Positions 42,701-52,145 of a DNA stretch of 64,000 bases are shown piece by piece. Numbering within the stretch: the stretch's first letter is position 1; each line of letters opens with the position of its first letter. The translations under genes were made by a program, and so were the position numbers. Origin of the DNA: Duganella sp. Leaf126 (lineage in GTDB: Bacteria > Pseudomonadota > Gammaproteobacteria > Burkholderiales > Burkholderiaceae_D); contig NZ_LMNW01000003.1 of the NCBI RefSeq assembly GCF_001423125.1, positions 1 to 64,000 on the forward strand, in the 5' to 3' direction. The notes under the pieces are model-generated. The model worked only from the letters and a program-made list of their open reading frames with translations, did no database searches and had not been told where the DNA came from.

Positions 42701-42869
42701 GGTGACTTTTCCGTTAAAAGAACGCTAACGCCCACCGGGGCGATGCCGCCGGTGACGCGCTAGAGGACAAGAGTGAATTAAAGAGCGGGGCGGCGGCAAC
42801 GCGGTAAAATCCGGGGCAGAACTCCCTGCGGAACAACCGTATCGACACTGCGCAATAGCGACATTTTAA

Positions 42870-43661
42870 ATGAACCTGCCTCAAACCCCTACTAACTTTT
42901 TTCAGCAACTACGTGTGATCCTGGTCGAAACCAGCCGGGCAGGCAATATCGGGGCGGTGGCGCGGGCCATGAAAACCATGGGCTACAGCGACCTGGTGCT
43001 GGTCAATCCGCGCTGTGCCGATGCGTTGCAGGACGCCGAAGCGGTGGCGTTTGCCAGCGGCGCGCAGGACATCCTGGCCGGCGCCACCGTGGTCGGCAGC
43101 ATGGCCGAGGCGCTCGAGCGCATCAACTTCGCTGCGGCCGTCAGCGCGCGGCTGCGCGAATATTCGCCGCCGGTCCAGACGCCGCGCCAGTTTGCCACGC
43201 AACTGGTGGCCCAGCCGGCGCTGCACGCCGCCGTCATCTTCGGTAACGAGCGCTTCGGCCTGCCCAACGAGGTGGTCGAGCAGTGCAATGCGCTGATCAA
43301 TATCCCGGCCAATCCCGCGTATTCGTCGCTCAACCTGTCGCAGGCGGCCCAGGTGGTCACTTACGAGTGCCGGATGGCCGTGCTGGACCGGGCGCCCGGC
43401 GCGGCGGCGGCCAGCGTGCGCCAGCCCGGTGGCGACGCCAGCGACATCGGCTTCCAGGGCGAAGCGGCCAGCCTGGCGCAGATCGAAGGCATGTACCGGC
43501 ACCTGGAGACGGCACTGATCGAGATCGGGTTTCTCGATGCGTCCAACCCGCGCAAGCTGATGCCGCGCTTGAAGCGCCTGTTCGCCCGGGCACAGCTGGA
43601 GAAGGAAGAGGTCAACATCTTGCGCGGCATTGCCCGCCAGATGACCGCGGGCCGCAAGTGA
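42870..43661 (+). CDS. trmJ: tRNA (Cm32/Um32) methyltransferase TrmJ
   Basis: 263 residues of the SPOUT class. Motif 1 is VILVETSRAGNIGAVARAMK with TMGYSDLVLVNPR, motif 2 AAVIFGNERFGLPNEVVEQC, and motif 3 NIPANPAYSSLNLSQAAQVV, forming the AdoMet-binding knot. The C-terminal helical extension (EGMYRHLETALIEIGFLDAS, KLMPRLKRLFARAQLEKEEV) is characteristic of TrmJ rather than TrmH. It methylates the 2'-O of tRNA position 32. It is divergent from suhB, the same neighbourhood as in many beta- and gammaproteobacteria. Confidence 0.93.
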   Translation: MNLPQTPTNFFQQLRVILVETSRAGNIGAVARAMKTMGYSDLVLVNPRCADALQDAEAVAFASGAQDILAGATVVGSMAEALERINFAAAVSARLREYSPPVQTPRQFATQLVAQPALHAAVIFGNERFGLPNEVVEQCNALINIPANPAYSSLNLSQAAQVVTYECRMAVLDRAPGAAAASVRQPGGDASDIGFQGEAASLAQIEGMYRHLETALIEIGFLDASNPRKLMPRLKRLFARAQLEKEEVNILRGIARQMTAGRK

Positions 43662-43740
43662 TGCCGGCGCGGCGCCGTGGTGGTGCGCTGCACCGGGCAC
43701 CGTGGGCGGCTGGCGGCCGGTGCAGCGGGCGGTGGCCCGC

Positions 43741-44697
43741 ATGATCAGGCGGCTGCTGATCGCGCTGCTGGTCGTCGAGCTGCTCGGCGTGCTGGCCGTC
43801 GCAGCTGGCCTGCGCAGCCTGGTGCCGCCAGCCTGGCCGGCGCCGCTCGCGGCAGCGGCGGCCCTGGCCGGCGGCGTGCTGGTATTGCTGCTGGTGCGCA
43901 TGCTGATTGCGGCCAATAATTTCAGGATCAGCTGGCGCGCGCGCAGTGTTCCCGCGCCGCAGTTCACGCTCGATGTCAAGCAGGCAGCGCGGCTGTTCCT
44001 GCACGAGTTCGCTTCGACCATGGTGACCTCGTCCTGGTCGATGTTGCGCCCGCTCGGGCTGCAGCTGCAGGTCCGCGCGCGCGGCGTGCCGGTGCTGCTG
44101 ATCCACGGCTACGCATGCAACAGCGGCTACTGGCGGCCGCTGAGCGCACGGCTGCAGGCGGCCGGCATCAGCCATGACGGCATCGACCTCGAGCCGCCCG
44201 GCGCCGATATCGACGCGTATGCGCCGCAGGTCCAGGCGGCGGTCGAGCGCTTGTGCGCCGTCACCGGCAGCAAACGGGTGATCATCGTCGCCCACAGCAT
44301 GGGCGGCCTGGTGGCGCGTGCGTGGCTGCGCCGGTACGGGGCGCAAGCCGTGGCCCGCGTGGCGCGCGTGATCACGCTCGGCACGCCGCACCACGGCACC
44401 GTGCTGGCCGACTTAGGGCCAGGCCGCAACGCGGGACAAATGCGGTGCAGCAGCGCCTGGCTGGCTGCGCTCAATGCCTTCGAAATAAGGAGTGACGTGA
44501 AATTGCAACGCGACCTGTTCTGCTCGATTTATTCTGTCCATGACAACATTGTTGCGCCCCAAAACTCGAGTGTCCTGCCCGGCGCCCGCAACCTGGCGTT
44601 CGGCGCCATAGGGCACGTGGCGCTCGGCCGCCATCCTGCCATCGCAGGCTGCGTGCTGGCACAGATCGCTGCCGTCGAGCACAGTGAGATTTTGTGA
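43741..44697 (+). CDS. Membrane-anchored alpha/beta hydrolase (lipase-like)
   Basis: 318 residues from MIRRLLIALLVVELLGVLAV, with two N-terminal membrane helices. The hydrolase fold follows: VPVLLIHGYACNSGYWRPLS (oxyanion block HGY), VIIVAHSMGGLVARAWLRRY (nucleophile Ser in AHSMGG), VITLGTPHHGTVLADLGPG, YSVHDNIVAPQNS (Asp) and AIGHVALGRHP (His). This is the triacylglycerol-lipase/cutinase-like type with a GTPHHGT loop. The frame is open 13 codons further upstream, but the hydrophobic start suits the chosen ATG. It is 79 bases after trmJ and possibly co-transcribed. Confidence 0.85.
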   Translation: MIRRLLIALLVVELLGVLAVAAGLRSLVPPAWPAPLAAAAALAGGVLVLLLVRMLIAANNFRISWRARSVPAPQFTLDVKQAARLFLHEFASTMVTSSWSMLRPLGLQLQVRARGVPVLLIHGYACNSGYWRPLSARLQAAGISHDGIDLEPPGADIDAYAPQVQAAVERLCAVTGSKRVIIVAHSMGGLVARAWLRRYGAQAVARVARVITLGTPHHGTVLADLGPGRNAGQMRCSSAWLAALNAFEIRSDVKLQRDLFCSIYSVHDNIVAPQNSSVLPGARNLAFGAIGHVALGRHPAIAGCVLAQIAAVEHSEIL

Positions 44698-44914
44698 CTT
44701 TATGTCGCGAATACTTGCTGTATGGTTACTGCATCATTTGCCAGGCCCAGCAAAACGGCACGCACGATACTGCGTGACTGGCAGGTTTACAGGTACTATG
44801 CTGTTGAAGTTGCCTGAAAGATTGTGGTCCACCCGGTGAAGGGAAGCGGCGCCGCAGGCGCGCACGCGCTGGCGCGACGGGCATGGCCGCCGGCGACCGA
44901 ACTAAGGAGTCTTT

Positions 44915-47900
44915 GTGTCTGCACGAATACTGATCATCGAAGACAACGCCACCAATATGGAATTGATGGTGTACCTGTTGCGCGCCTTCGGTTACACGCC
45001 GCTGTCGGCCGCCGACGGCGAGGCGGGCGTGGCGGCGGCCCGGCGCGAACGGCCCGACCTGATCATCTGCGATGTGCACCTGCCCAAGCTCGACGGCTAT
45101 GGTGTGGTGGCGGCGCTCAAGGCCGACCCGGCCACGCGCGAGATTCCGGCGCTGGCCGTGACGGCGCTGGCCATGGTGGGCGACCGCGAGCGGCTGCTCG
45201 ACGCCGGCTTCGACAACTACATCGGCAAGCCGATCGAACCGGACAATTTCATCGAACAGATCGCGTCTTTTTTGCCCGGGGAGATGTCGCCCCGCCCTGA
45301 CGACGACATCGCCACGATCCTGATCGTGGACGATCACGTGCTCAACCGTGAGTTCCTGATGACGCTGCTCGGTTACGGCGGCTACCGGCTGATGGAAGCC
45401 GCCAACGGCGCCGAAGGACTGAAAATGGCGCTGGCCGAGCGTCCCGACCTGGTCATCTCCGACATCCTGATGCCGAACATGGACGGCTACGAGTTCGTCA
45501 CGCGCATGCACGAACATCCGGACACGGCCGGCGTGCCGGTGATTTTCTATACGGCCACCTACCGCGAGCGCGAGGCGCTGGCCGTGGCGCAGTCGTGCGG
45601 CGTGCGCTGGGTGCTGCCCAAGCCGTCCGATCCCGACGTGATCCTGCGCACGGTGCAGGAGGCGCTGGGCCACGAACCGACGCCGATACCGTCGCCGGTC
45701 GAGGCGGACGTGCCGGCGCTGGTGCCCGGGCACACGCACGAAAAGCGCCTGCTCGAGATCGACCACCAGGTGGCCGAGTACCTCGACGAGCTCGAATCGA
45801 GCAGCCAGCTGATCTCGCGCCTGGCATCCGGTCCGGCGGCAGCCGATGCCGCCGCCGAAGACCTGGCGCGCATGACGCAGCGCCTGTCCAATTCGCTGGC
45901 CAGCCTGCAGGCGGTGAGCTTGCGCCTGACGGCGCTGATCGAGCTGGGCATCGAACTGGGCGCCGAACGCGATCCGCGCGCGCTGCTGGAAATGGGCTGC
46001 CGCGTGGCGCAAAACATCTGCGTGTCGAAGTACGCCTGCATTGGCGTGCTCGACGAGGAGGGCGTGGCGCTCGCGCATTCCGCCAGTTGCGGCGCCGGCG
46101 TGCCGGTCCACGAAATCGCCCGGCACCCGCGCGCGGGCGTGCTGGGCGGCCTGCTCGAGCAGCGCCTGCCATGCCGCCTCAACGGACTCGACGGCGCACC
46201 GCGCGCGGTCGGCCTGCCCGTCAGTCACCCGCCCGTGCACAGCTTCCTGGGCGTGCCGATCGCCTCGCGCGAGCGCATCCACGGCTGGCTATACCTGGCC
46301 GACAAACTGGGCGCCGACGGCTTTTCCGAAGTCGATGAACGGGTTGCCGTGACCGTGGCAGCCCAGCTGGCGGGCGCCTACGAAAACCTGCAGCTGTACG
46401 ACGAGATCAAGCGCAACCACGCCCAGCTCACGCTCGACATGAACGCGCGCATCCGCCTCGACGAAGACTTGCGCCGCTTCCGCCTGGCGATGGACGCCAC
46501 CGCCGACGCCATCTTCCTGGTCGACCGGGCCGGCAAGCGCTTTGTCGATGTCAACGCCACCGCCTGCCGCATGCTCGGATTCGAGCGCGACGAGTTTTTG
46601 CGGGTGGGGCTCGACCAGTCGCCGGACCTGGCGCTGGAGGCCGACCTGGTCCGGCTGGAAGAACTGTACGAAAAGCTGCTGTCGGGCGACCAGAGCGGCG
46701 CCATGACCGAGTTGCTGCTGCAATGCCGCGACGGCACGCCGCTGGCGGTGGAAGTGCAGTGCCGCACGCTGCGCTCGGGCGAGAGCTGGATCCTGGTGGC
46801 GGTGGCGCGCGACATCACCGAGCGCAAGGAAGCCGAGCAGCGCCTGCTCAAGCTGGCCCACTTCGATACACTGACCGGTCTGCCCAACCGCAGCCAGTTC
46901 TACGATTCGCTGACCCAGTCGATGCGCCAGGCCGCCCAGCACAACTGGTCGCTGGCGGTGCTGTTCCTCGATGTCGACCGCTTCAAGAATGTCAACGACA
47001 CGCTGGGCCACACCATCGGCGACGAACTGCTGCGCCAGTTCTCGAGCCGGCTGGTCGATTGCCTGCGCGTGCGCGACACCATCGGCCGCTTCGGCGGCGA
47101 CGAGTTCGCCGCCATTCTGATGTTGCCCGAGGGGGTGCAGAACGCCGTGGTGGTGGTCGACAAGATCCGCGACGTGCTGCGCCGGCCGTTCGAGCTCAAG
47201 GGCCACGAGGTGACCGTCACCGCCAGCATCGGCATCTCGGTCTTCCCCGACGACGGCGCCGATCCCGACCTGTTGATCCAGTACGCCGACACCGCCATGT
47301 ACCGCGCCAAGGAAGCGGGGCGCGACGCCTTCCGCTTCTTTACCGCCGAGATGAACGCGCAGTCGATGGCGCGCCTGGAGCTCGAGAATGCGCTGCGGCG
47401 CGCCATCGAGAACGACGAATTCGTGCTGCATTTCCAGCCCAAGGTGAATATCGCCAGCGGCCGCATCAGCGGCGCCGAAGTGCTGCTCCGTTGGCAGCGT
47501 CCCGGCCACGGCGTGGTGTCGCCGGCGCTGTTCATCCCGATCCTGGAGGAGACGGGCCTGATCGTGCGCGTGGGCAGCTGGGTGATCAACGAGGCCTGCC
47601 GCAAGATCGCCCACTGGCGCCGCACCAATGCCGGCGCGGTGCACCTGTCGGTCAACGTGTCGGGCATCCAGTTCTTTGTCGGCGGCCTGGAAGAAGAGGT
47701 GCTGCGGGCGATCCGGGAGCACGATATTTCGCCCGAGCTGCTGGAGCTGGAGCTGACCGAAAGTTCGCTGATGTCGAACGCCGAAGAAACCATCACCGTG
47801 CTGCAGAACCTGAAAGCGCTGGGGATCAAGATTTCGATCGACGATTTCGGCACCGGGTATTCGTCGCTGGCCTACCTGAAGCGCTTCCCGATCGACAAGC

Positions 47901-48583
47901 TGAAGATCGACATCGCCTTCGTGCGCGAAGTGACCAGCAATCCCGACGACGCTGCCATCGTGCTGGCCATCATCAACATGGCGCACAGCCTCAAGCTCGA
48001 CGTGATCGCCGAGGGCGTGGAAAAAGATGCCCAGCTGGCCTACCTGCGGCGCCACGGCTGCGACGAGATGCAGGGGTATTATTTCAGCCGGCCGTTGCCG
48101 GAGAAAGAGTTCGAAGCCATGTTACGTGACGGCCGTACCTTGCAGGCGCCTGCTGACGAGCAGGCGACCGAGCAACCCACCTTGCTGATCGTCGACGACG
48201 ACGCCTTCATGCTCGATGTGCTGACCGACTTCCTGTCGCAGGACGGTTACCGCATCCTGACCGCGCAGACGGCCGCCGAAGGCTTCGACATCCTGGCCCG
48301 GCACCGCGTGCAGGTGATCCTGTGCGACCAGTGCATGCCGCTGATGAGCGGCACCGAGTTCATGGAGCGGGTCAAGAACCTGTGCCCCGATACCTTCCGC
48401 ATCATGCTGTCGGCCTACGCCGACCTGACGCCGATCATGGCAGCCATCAACCACGGCGCCATCGACCGCTTCTACACCAAGCCGTGGAAGGGCGCGGCGC
48501 TGCGCGAGAACATCCGCGAGGGCTTCCGCCTGCACGCCCAGGCCCACGGCAAGCTGCCGTTTGTCGCTACCCAGCAGGCCTAG
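44915..48583 (+). CDS. Multi-receiver GGDEF/EAL signalling protein (REC-REC-GAF-PAS-GGDEF-EAL-REC)
   Basis: 1222 residues from a GTG after TAAGGAG. Order: receiver 1 (about 4-120, Asp53 in ICDVHLP), receiver 2 (133-252, Asp183 in ISDILMP), a helical linker, GAF (340-495), PAS (518-640, ending ARDITERKEAE), GGDEF (645-805, intact GGDEF at 727-731), EAL (825-1070, EVL at 855-857 in place of EAL, but NVSG, LTES, DDFGTGYSSL and EGVE intact) and a third receiver (1088-1205, Asp1138 in LCDQCMP, as in RpfG-type regulators). It may both make and degrade cyclic di-GMP under phosphorelay control. No membrane segment and no adjacent histidine kinase. Confidence 0.95.
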   Translation: MSARILIIEDNATNMELMVYLLRAFGYTPLSAADGEAGVAAARRERPDLIICDVHLPKLDGYGVVAALKADPATREIPALAVTALAMVGDRERLLDAGFDNYIGKPIEPDNFIEQIASFLPGEMSPRPDDDIATILIVDDHVLNREFLMTLLGYGGYRLMEAANGAEGLKMALAERPDLVISDILMPNMDGYEFVTRMHEHPDTAGVPVIFYTATYREREALAVAQSCGVRWVLPKPSDPDVILRTVQEALGHEPTPIPSPVEADVPALVPGHTHEKRLLEIDHQVAEYLDELESSSQLISRLASGPAAADAAAEDLARMTQRLSNSLASLQAVSLRLTALIELGIELGAERDPRALLEMGCRVAQNICVSKYACIGVLDEEGVALAHSASCGAGVPVHEIARHPRAGVLGGLLEQRLPCRLNGLDGAPRAVGLPVSHPPVHSFLGVPIASRERIHGWLYLADKLGADGFSEVDERVAVTVAAQLAGAYENLQLYDEIKRNHAQLTLDMNARIRLDEDLRRFRLAMDATADAIFLVDRAGKRFVDVNATACRMLGFERDEFLRVGLDQSPDLALEADLVRLEELYEKLLSGDQSGAMTELLLQCRDGTPLAVEVQCRTLRSGESWILVAVARDITERKEAEQRLLKLAHFDTLTGLPNRSQFYDSLTQSMRQAAQHNWSLAVLFLDVDRFKNVNDTLGHTIGDELLRQFSSRLVDCLRVRDTIGRFGGDEFAAILMLPEGVQNAVVVVDKIRDVLRRPFELKGHEVTVTASIGISVFPDDGADPDLLIQYADTAMYRAKEAGRDAFRFFTAEMNAQSMARLELENALRRAIENDEFVLHFQPKVNIASGRISGAEVLLRWQRPGHGVVSPALFIPILEETGLIVRVGSWVINEACRKIAHWRRTNAGAVHLSVNVSGIQFFVGGLEEEVLRAIREHDISPELLELELTESSLMSNAEETITVLQNLKALGIKISIDDFGTGYSSLAYLKRFPIDKLKIDIAFVREVTSNPDDAAIVLAIINMAHSLKLDVIAEGVEKDAQLAYLRRHGCDEMQGYYFSRPLPEKEFEAMLRDGRTLQAPADEQATEQPTLLIVDDDAFMLDVLTDFLSQDGYRILTAQTAAEGFDILARHRVQVILCDQCMPLMSGTEFMERVKNLCPDTFRIMLSAYADLTPIMAAINHGAIDRFYTKPWKGAALRENIREGFRLHAQAHGKLPFVATQQA

Positions 48584-48658
48584 GCACGGCGATGCCGGAG
48601 CGCGGCGGGTGGATATCGGTGGTATGCTTGCAACAGATTTCACCGAGACCACCCCGCC

Positions 48659-49324
48659 ATGCAACAAAAAGCACCCCGCCGAACCCGCGAGCGCATCCTG
48701 GAGCTCTCGCTGCGCCTGTTTAACGAGTTCGGCGAACCGAATATCACCACCACCGTGATCGCGGAAGAGATGAATATCTCTCCGGGCAACCTGTACTACC
48801 ACTTCCGCAACAAGGACGACATCGTCAATTCGATCTTCGTGCAGTTCGAGGCCGAGATCGAGCGCATCCTCACCGTGCCCAACGGCCGCCGCTCGAACAT
48901 CGACGACGTCTGGATGTATCTGCACCTGATGTTCGAACTGATCTGGCGCTACCGCTTTTTCTACCGCGACCTCAACGACCTGCTGTCGCGCAACCGCAAG
49001 CTCGAGCTGCACTTCAAGCAGATCCTCGACCACAAGATCAAGGTGGCCAAGCAGCTGTGCGAAGACCTGCGCAGCGAAGGCTCGCTCGAAGCGTCGGACG
49101 TCGCCATCGAGGCCATGGCCACCAACATGGTGGTGGTGGCCACGTACTGGCTGTCGTACGAATACGTGCGCAATCCGCGCAAGTACAGCGAGCAGCAATC
49201 GATGGCCGACGCCCTGGCGCGCGGCTGCTACCAGGTACTGTCGCAAATCGGGCCTTACCTGCGCAACGACACCAGCCTGCTGTTCCAGAAGCTGTCAGAG
49301 GACTACCTGAAAAAGCTGAAATAA
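48659..49324 (+). CDS. TetR-family transcriptional regulator
   Basis: 221 residues. The helix-turn-helix is at about 10-55: RTRERILELSLRLFNEFGEP, ITTTVIAEEMNISPGNLYYH, FRNKDDIV. The ligand domain contains WMYLHLMFELIWRYRFFYRD and NDLLSRNRKLELHFKQILDH. This is the TetR subtype with a DUF-like C-terminal domain, common in beta- and gammaproteobacteria, often near fatty-acid or PHA genes. It is followed 14 bases later by a TPR-like gene and a LOG gene, probably one transcript. Confidence 0.93.
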   Translation: MQQKAPRRTRERILELSLRLFNEFGEPNITTTVIAEEMNISPGNLYYHFRNKDDIVNSIFVQFEAEIERILTVPNGRRSNIDDVWMYLHLMFELIWRYRFFYRDLNDLLSRNRKLELHFKQILDHKIKVAKQLCEDLRSEGSLEASDVAIEAMATNMVVVATYWLSYEYVRNPRKYSEQQSMADALARGCYQVLSQIGPYLRNDTSLLFQKLSEDYLKKLK

Positions 49325-49338
49325 GCGACGGAGACCGC

Positions 49339-50127
49339 ATGGCCTGGACCGCCTTCCCGTATCCCGATCCCCGCTACCGCCACACGCCGGCAAGCCTGCA
49401 GCAGGACTGGCCGGCGCTGCACCGCGGCGATGGCGAACCGTTTCCGGTTCAGCCGGCGCTGGTGCAGGCGTGGATCGCATTGCACGCCGGCGAGTTCGAA
49501 CGCGCTGCGCGGCTGGGGCTGGACGTGGGCGTGAACGGTTACGCGGTCGCCCACCAGGCCATCTGCCTGTACAACCAGCACCTGGAAACCAGTGCGCGCA
49601 AGCGGCTTGCCGCGTTCGAATGCGTGGCCGAGCGCTGCGAGCGCCAGCAGCGCGAGCAGCCCGACAACCCGGCCGGCTGGTACTGGCATGGCTATGCGCT
49701 CGGTTATTATTCCAGCGACATCTCGCTGCTCAAGGCGCTGGCCCAGGGGCTGGGCGCCCGGGTGCGCCACAGCCTGGAGACCGCGTTGCGTCTGGCGCCG
49801 CAGCGCGCCGATGTCCACGTCGCGCTGGGCGCGTACCACACCGAGATCGTGGACAAGGCCGGCGCCGTGATCGCCGGCCTGACCCACGGCGCCCGCAAGG
49901 AAGCAGGCTACGGCCACTTCGACACCGCCCTGCGCCTCGATCCGCAATCGACGACGGCCAGGGTCGGCTATGCCCGCGCCTTGCGCATGCTCGACGGCAA
50001 GCGCAAACTGGCGCAGGCGCGCACCCTGCTCGAGCCGGCGGCAGCGGTGCAGGCGCACGACGCCGTGCAGCGGCTCCAGATCGACGCCGCGCGGCGCGAG
50101 CTGGCCAACTTACCGAACGAGGATTAA
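49339..50127 (+). CDS. TPR-like hypothetical protein
   Basis: 262 residues from the ATG after GACGGAGACCGC. It has no signal peptide. It contains helical pairs with TPR spacing: ALVQAWIALHAGEFERAARL, AICLYNQHLETSARKRLAAF, DVHVALGAYHTEIVDKAGAV, HFDTALRLDPQSTTARVGYA. GWYWHGYALGYYSSDISLLK is a distinctive conserved-looking block. I know similar proteins in burkholderial genomes as 'hypothetical protein'. It lies between TetR and a LOG-family gene with 14 and 4 base gaps, so it is part of an operon. Confidence 0.8.
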   Translation: MAWTAFPYPDPRYRHTPASLQQDWPALHRGDGEPFPVQPALVQAWIALHAGEFERAARLGLDVGVNGYAVAHQAICLYNQHLETSARKRLAAFECVAERCERQQREQPDNPAGWYWHGYALGYYSSDISLLKALAQGLGARVRHSLETALRLAPQRADVHVALGAYHTEIVDKAGAVIAGLTHGARKEAGYGHFDTALRLDPQSTTARVGYARALRMLDGKRKLAQARTLLEPAAAVQAHDAVQRLQIDAARRELANLPNED

Positions 50128-50131
50128 TGCA

Positions 50132-50671
50132 GTGACCAAGACCCTATGTGTGTATTGCGGCGCCAACGCCGGCATCAGCGAAAACTATGCGGCAGCGGCG
50201 CGCGCGCTGGGCGCGGCCATGGTGGAACAGAACCTGGCGCTGGTGTACGGCGGTGGCAAGGTGGGCCTGATGGGCGTGATCGCAGACGAAGTGCTGCGCC
50301 TGGGCGGCGAGGTGACGGGCGTGATTCCGACCGCGCTGGTCGAACGCGAAGTCGGCCATGCGGGCCTGACGCGCCAGTTCATCGTCAAGGACATGCACGA
50401 ACGCAAAGCCATGATGGCCAGCCTGTCGGACGGCTTTATTGCCATGCCCGGCGGCATGGGCACGCTCGAGGAATTGTTCGAGATGCTGACCTGGTCGCAA
50501 CTGGGCATCCATGCCAAGCCGATCGGCCTGCTCAACGTCGACGGCTTCTACGATGGCCTGATCGACTTCATCGGCCATGCGCGCGAGCAGGGCTTCATCC
50601 GGCCGCAGCACGCGGCGCTGATGCAGTCGGCCAGCGATCCGGCAGCGCTGCTCGCGCTGCTGAAGCAGTAA
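50132..50671 (+). CDS. LOG-family protein (nucleoside 5'-monophosphate phosphoribohydrolase)
   Basis: 179 residues from a GTG start after GAGG. The LOG signatures are present: CVYCGANAGISENYAAAARA, VYGGGKVGLMGVIADEVL (GGGxxGLMG) and MPGGMGTLEELFEM (PGGxGTxxE), followed by TWSQLGIHAKPIGLLN. LOG proteins release a free base from (cytokinin) nucleoside monophosphates; in bacteria they act on AMP-type nucleotides. The neighbours do not indicate cytokinin synthesis. Confidence 0.93.
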   Translation: MTKTLCVYCGANAGISENYAAAARALGAAMVEQNLALVYGGGKVGLMGVIADEVLRLGGEVTGVIPTALVEREVGHAGLTRQFIVKDMHERKAMMASLSDGFIAMPGGMGTLEELFEMLTWSQLGIHAKPIGLLNVDGFYDGLIDFIGHAREQGFIRPQHAALMQSASDPAALLALLKQ

Positions 50672-50683
50672 CCGGCGCACTGC

Positions 50684-52000
50684 ATGCAGCCCCCGCTGGC
50701 GCCATCTCCTGGTCTTGCATCGACGGCTGCGCCAGGCCCGTCCGCCACCGGGCTGCGGATCCTGATCCTGGCCGTGGGCAGCGCCGGCGACGTGTACCCG
50801 TTCATCGTCATCGGCCAGGCCCTGCGCGCACGCGGTTTCGACGTGACCCTGATGGCGACGGCCAATTTCGCGCAGCGCGTCGAGCGCGCCGGTTTGCAGT
50901 TCGTCTCGGGCCTGAGCCAGGAAGAGCTGGAAGCCGGCATCCGCGATCCCGACCTGTGGCATCCGGTCAGGGGCTTTGCCACGATCTGGAAATACATGGC
51001 GCGCCACCTGGGCGCCGCCTACCAGCAGCAGCTGGCGCTGGTGCGCGAGACACCGACGCTGATCGTCGCCAGCACGCTGGGCCTGACCGGCCGGCTGCTG
51101 CAGGAAACCCATGGTGTGCCGCTGGTGACCGTGCACCTGGCGCCGTCGTGCCTGTTCTCCGCCGACGATCCGGCCGTGCGGCGCGGCCTGCACTGGCCGC
51201 GCGGCTGGCCGGGGTGGGCCGTGCGCGGCGCGCTGGCCCTGGTGGACCGGCTGATGGTCGATCCCGTCGTGCGGCCGGCGCTGAACGGCTTGCGCGCCCG
51301 GCTCGGCCTGGCGCCGGTGCGGCGCGTGATGAGCCGCTGGATCCATTCGCCGCAGCAGGTGGTCTGCGCCTGGCCCGCCTGGTTCGCCGCGCCGCAGGCC
51401 GACTGGCCGCCGCATGCCGTATGCGCCGGCTTTCCGCGCATGCCGGCGTCCACCGGCGAGCTCGATCCGGCCTTGCTGCGCTTCCTCGATGCGGGCGAGG
51501 CGCCGGTCGTCATCACGCCCGGTTCGGCGATGGCCCATGGCGGCGACTTCATTGCCCGCGCGCTCGCAGCCGCCGCTGCGCTGGCGGTGAGGGCGGTGGT
51601 GGTGACGCCGTACCGCGAGCAGCTGGCGCCGGATTTGCCGGCGTCCGTGCATTATGCCGCCTATGCGCCGTTCGATGTGCTGAGCCGTCGTGCGGCTGCT
51701 TTCGTTCACCATGGCGGCATCGGCACCAGCGCCACCGTGCTGGCGGCCGGCAAGCCGCAGCTGGTCGTGCCGTTTGCGTTCGACCAGCCCGACAACGCGG
51801 CACGCCTGACACGGCTGGGCGTGGCCGCCACCGTGCTGCCCGATGCGGCGCCTGCGGTGTGGCGGCAGCAGCTGGCCCGGGTGCTCGACGATCCGGCCAT
51901 CGCCAAGGCCTGCGCCACGTTTGCCACGGTGATGGCGGCCGATCGTCCGGCGGCGGACCGGATCGCCGAGCTGATCGAACAGGTCGGCAGGACACGTTGA
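50684..52000 (+). CDS. UGT-type glycosyltransferase (GT1)
   Basis: 438 residues. N-terminal block RILILAVGSAGDVYPFIVIG is the sterol/macrolide glycosyltransferase start, with QALRARGFDVTLMATANFAQ and ERAGLQFVSGLS. The C-terminal sugar-nucleotide site is AFVHHGGIGTSATVLAAGKP, then LVVPFAFDQPDNAARLTRLG (HHGGxGT and the DQP pair). It probably glycosylates a lipid, carotenoid or secondary metabolite; the rhamnosyltransferase RhlB and zeaxanthin transferase CrtX are relatives. It begins 12 bases after the LOG gene. It has no signal peptide. Confidence 0.88.
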   Translation: MQPPLAPSPGLASTAAPGPSATGLRILILAVGSAGDVYPFIVIGQALRARGFDVTLMATANFAQRVERAGLQFVSGLSQEELEAGIRDPDLWHPVRGFATIWKYMARHLGAAYQQQLALVRETPTLIVASTLGLTGRLLQETHGVPLVTVHLAPSCLFSADDPAVRRGLHWPRGWPGWAVRGALALVDRLMVDPVVRPALNGLRARLGLAPVRRVMSRWIHSPQQVVCAWPAWFAAPQADWPPHAVCAGFPRMPASTGELDPALLRFLDAGEAPVVITPGSAMAHGGDFIARALAAAAALAVRAVVVTPYREQLAPDLPASVHYAAYAPFDVLSRRAAAFVHHGGIGTSATVLAAGKPQLVVPFAFDQPDNAARLTRLGVAATVLPDAAPAVWRQQLARVLDDPAIAKACATFATVMAADRPAADRIAELIEQVGRTR

Positions 52001-52145
52001 CCATCGACGCGGTGCTGCGGGGGAGGCCGCCGGGGCGGGCGGGGCATGCTTCTTGGTGGGGGTTACAACCTCGCTGCCGCGACCGCGCATCGGCAGTGTT
52101 GCGTGCCAGGCCGGCGTGTGCGCATGGACAGCATCCGCTGGCGCA

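Noticed and set aside
50144-52090. 648-residue minus-strand frame antisense to LOG and glycosyltransferase genes
   Set aside because: No recognisable motif, and both sense genes have complete signature motifs.
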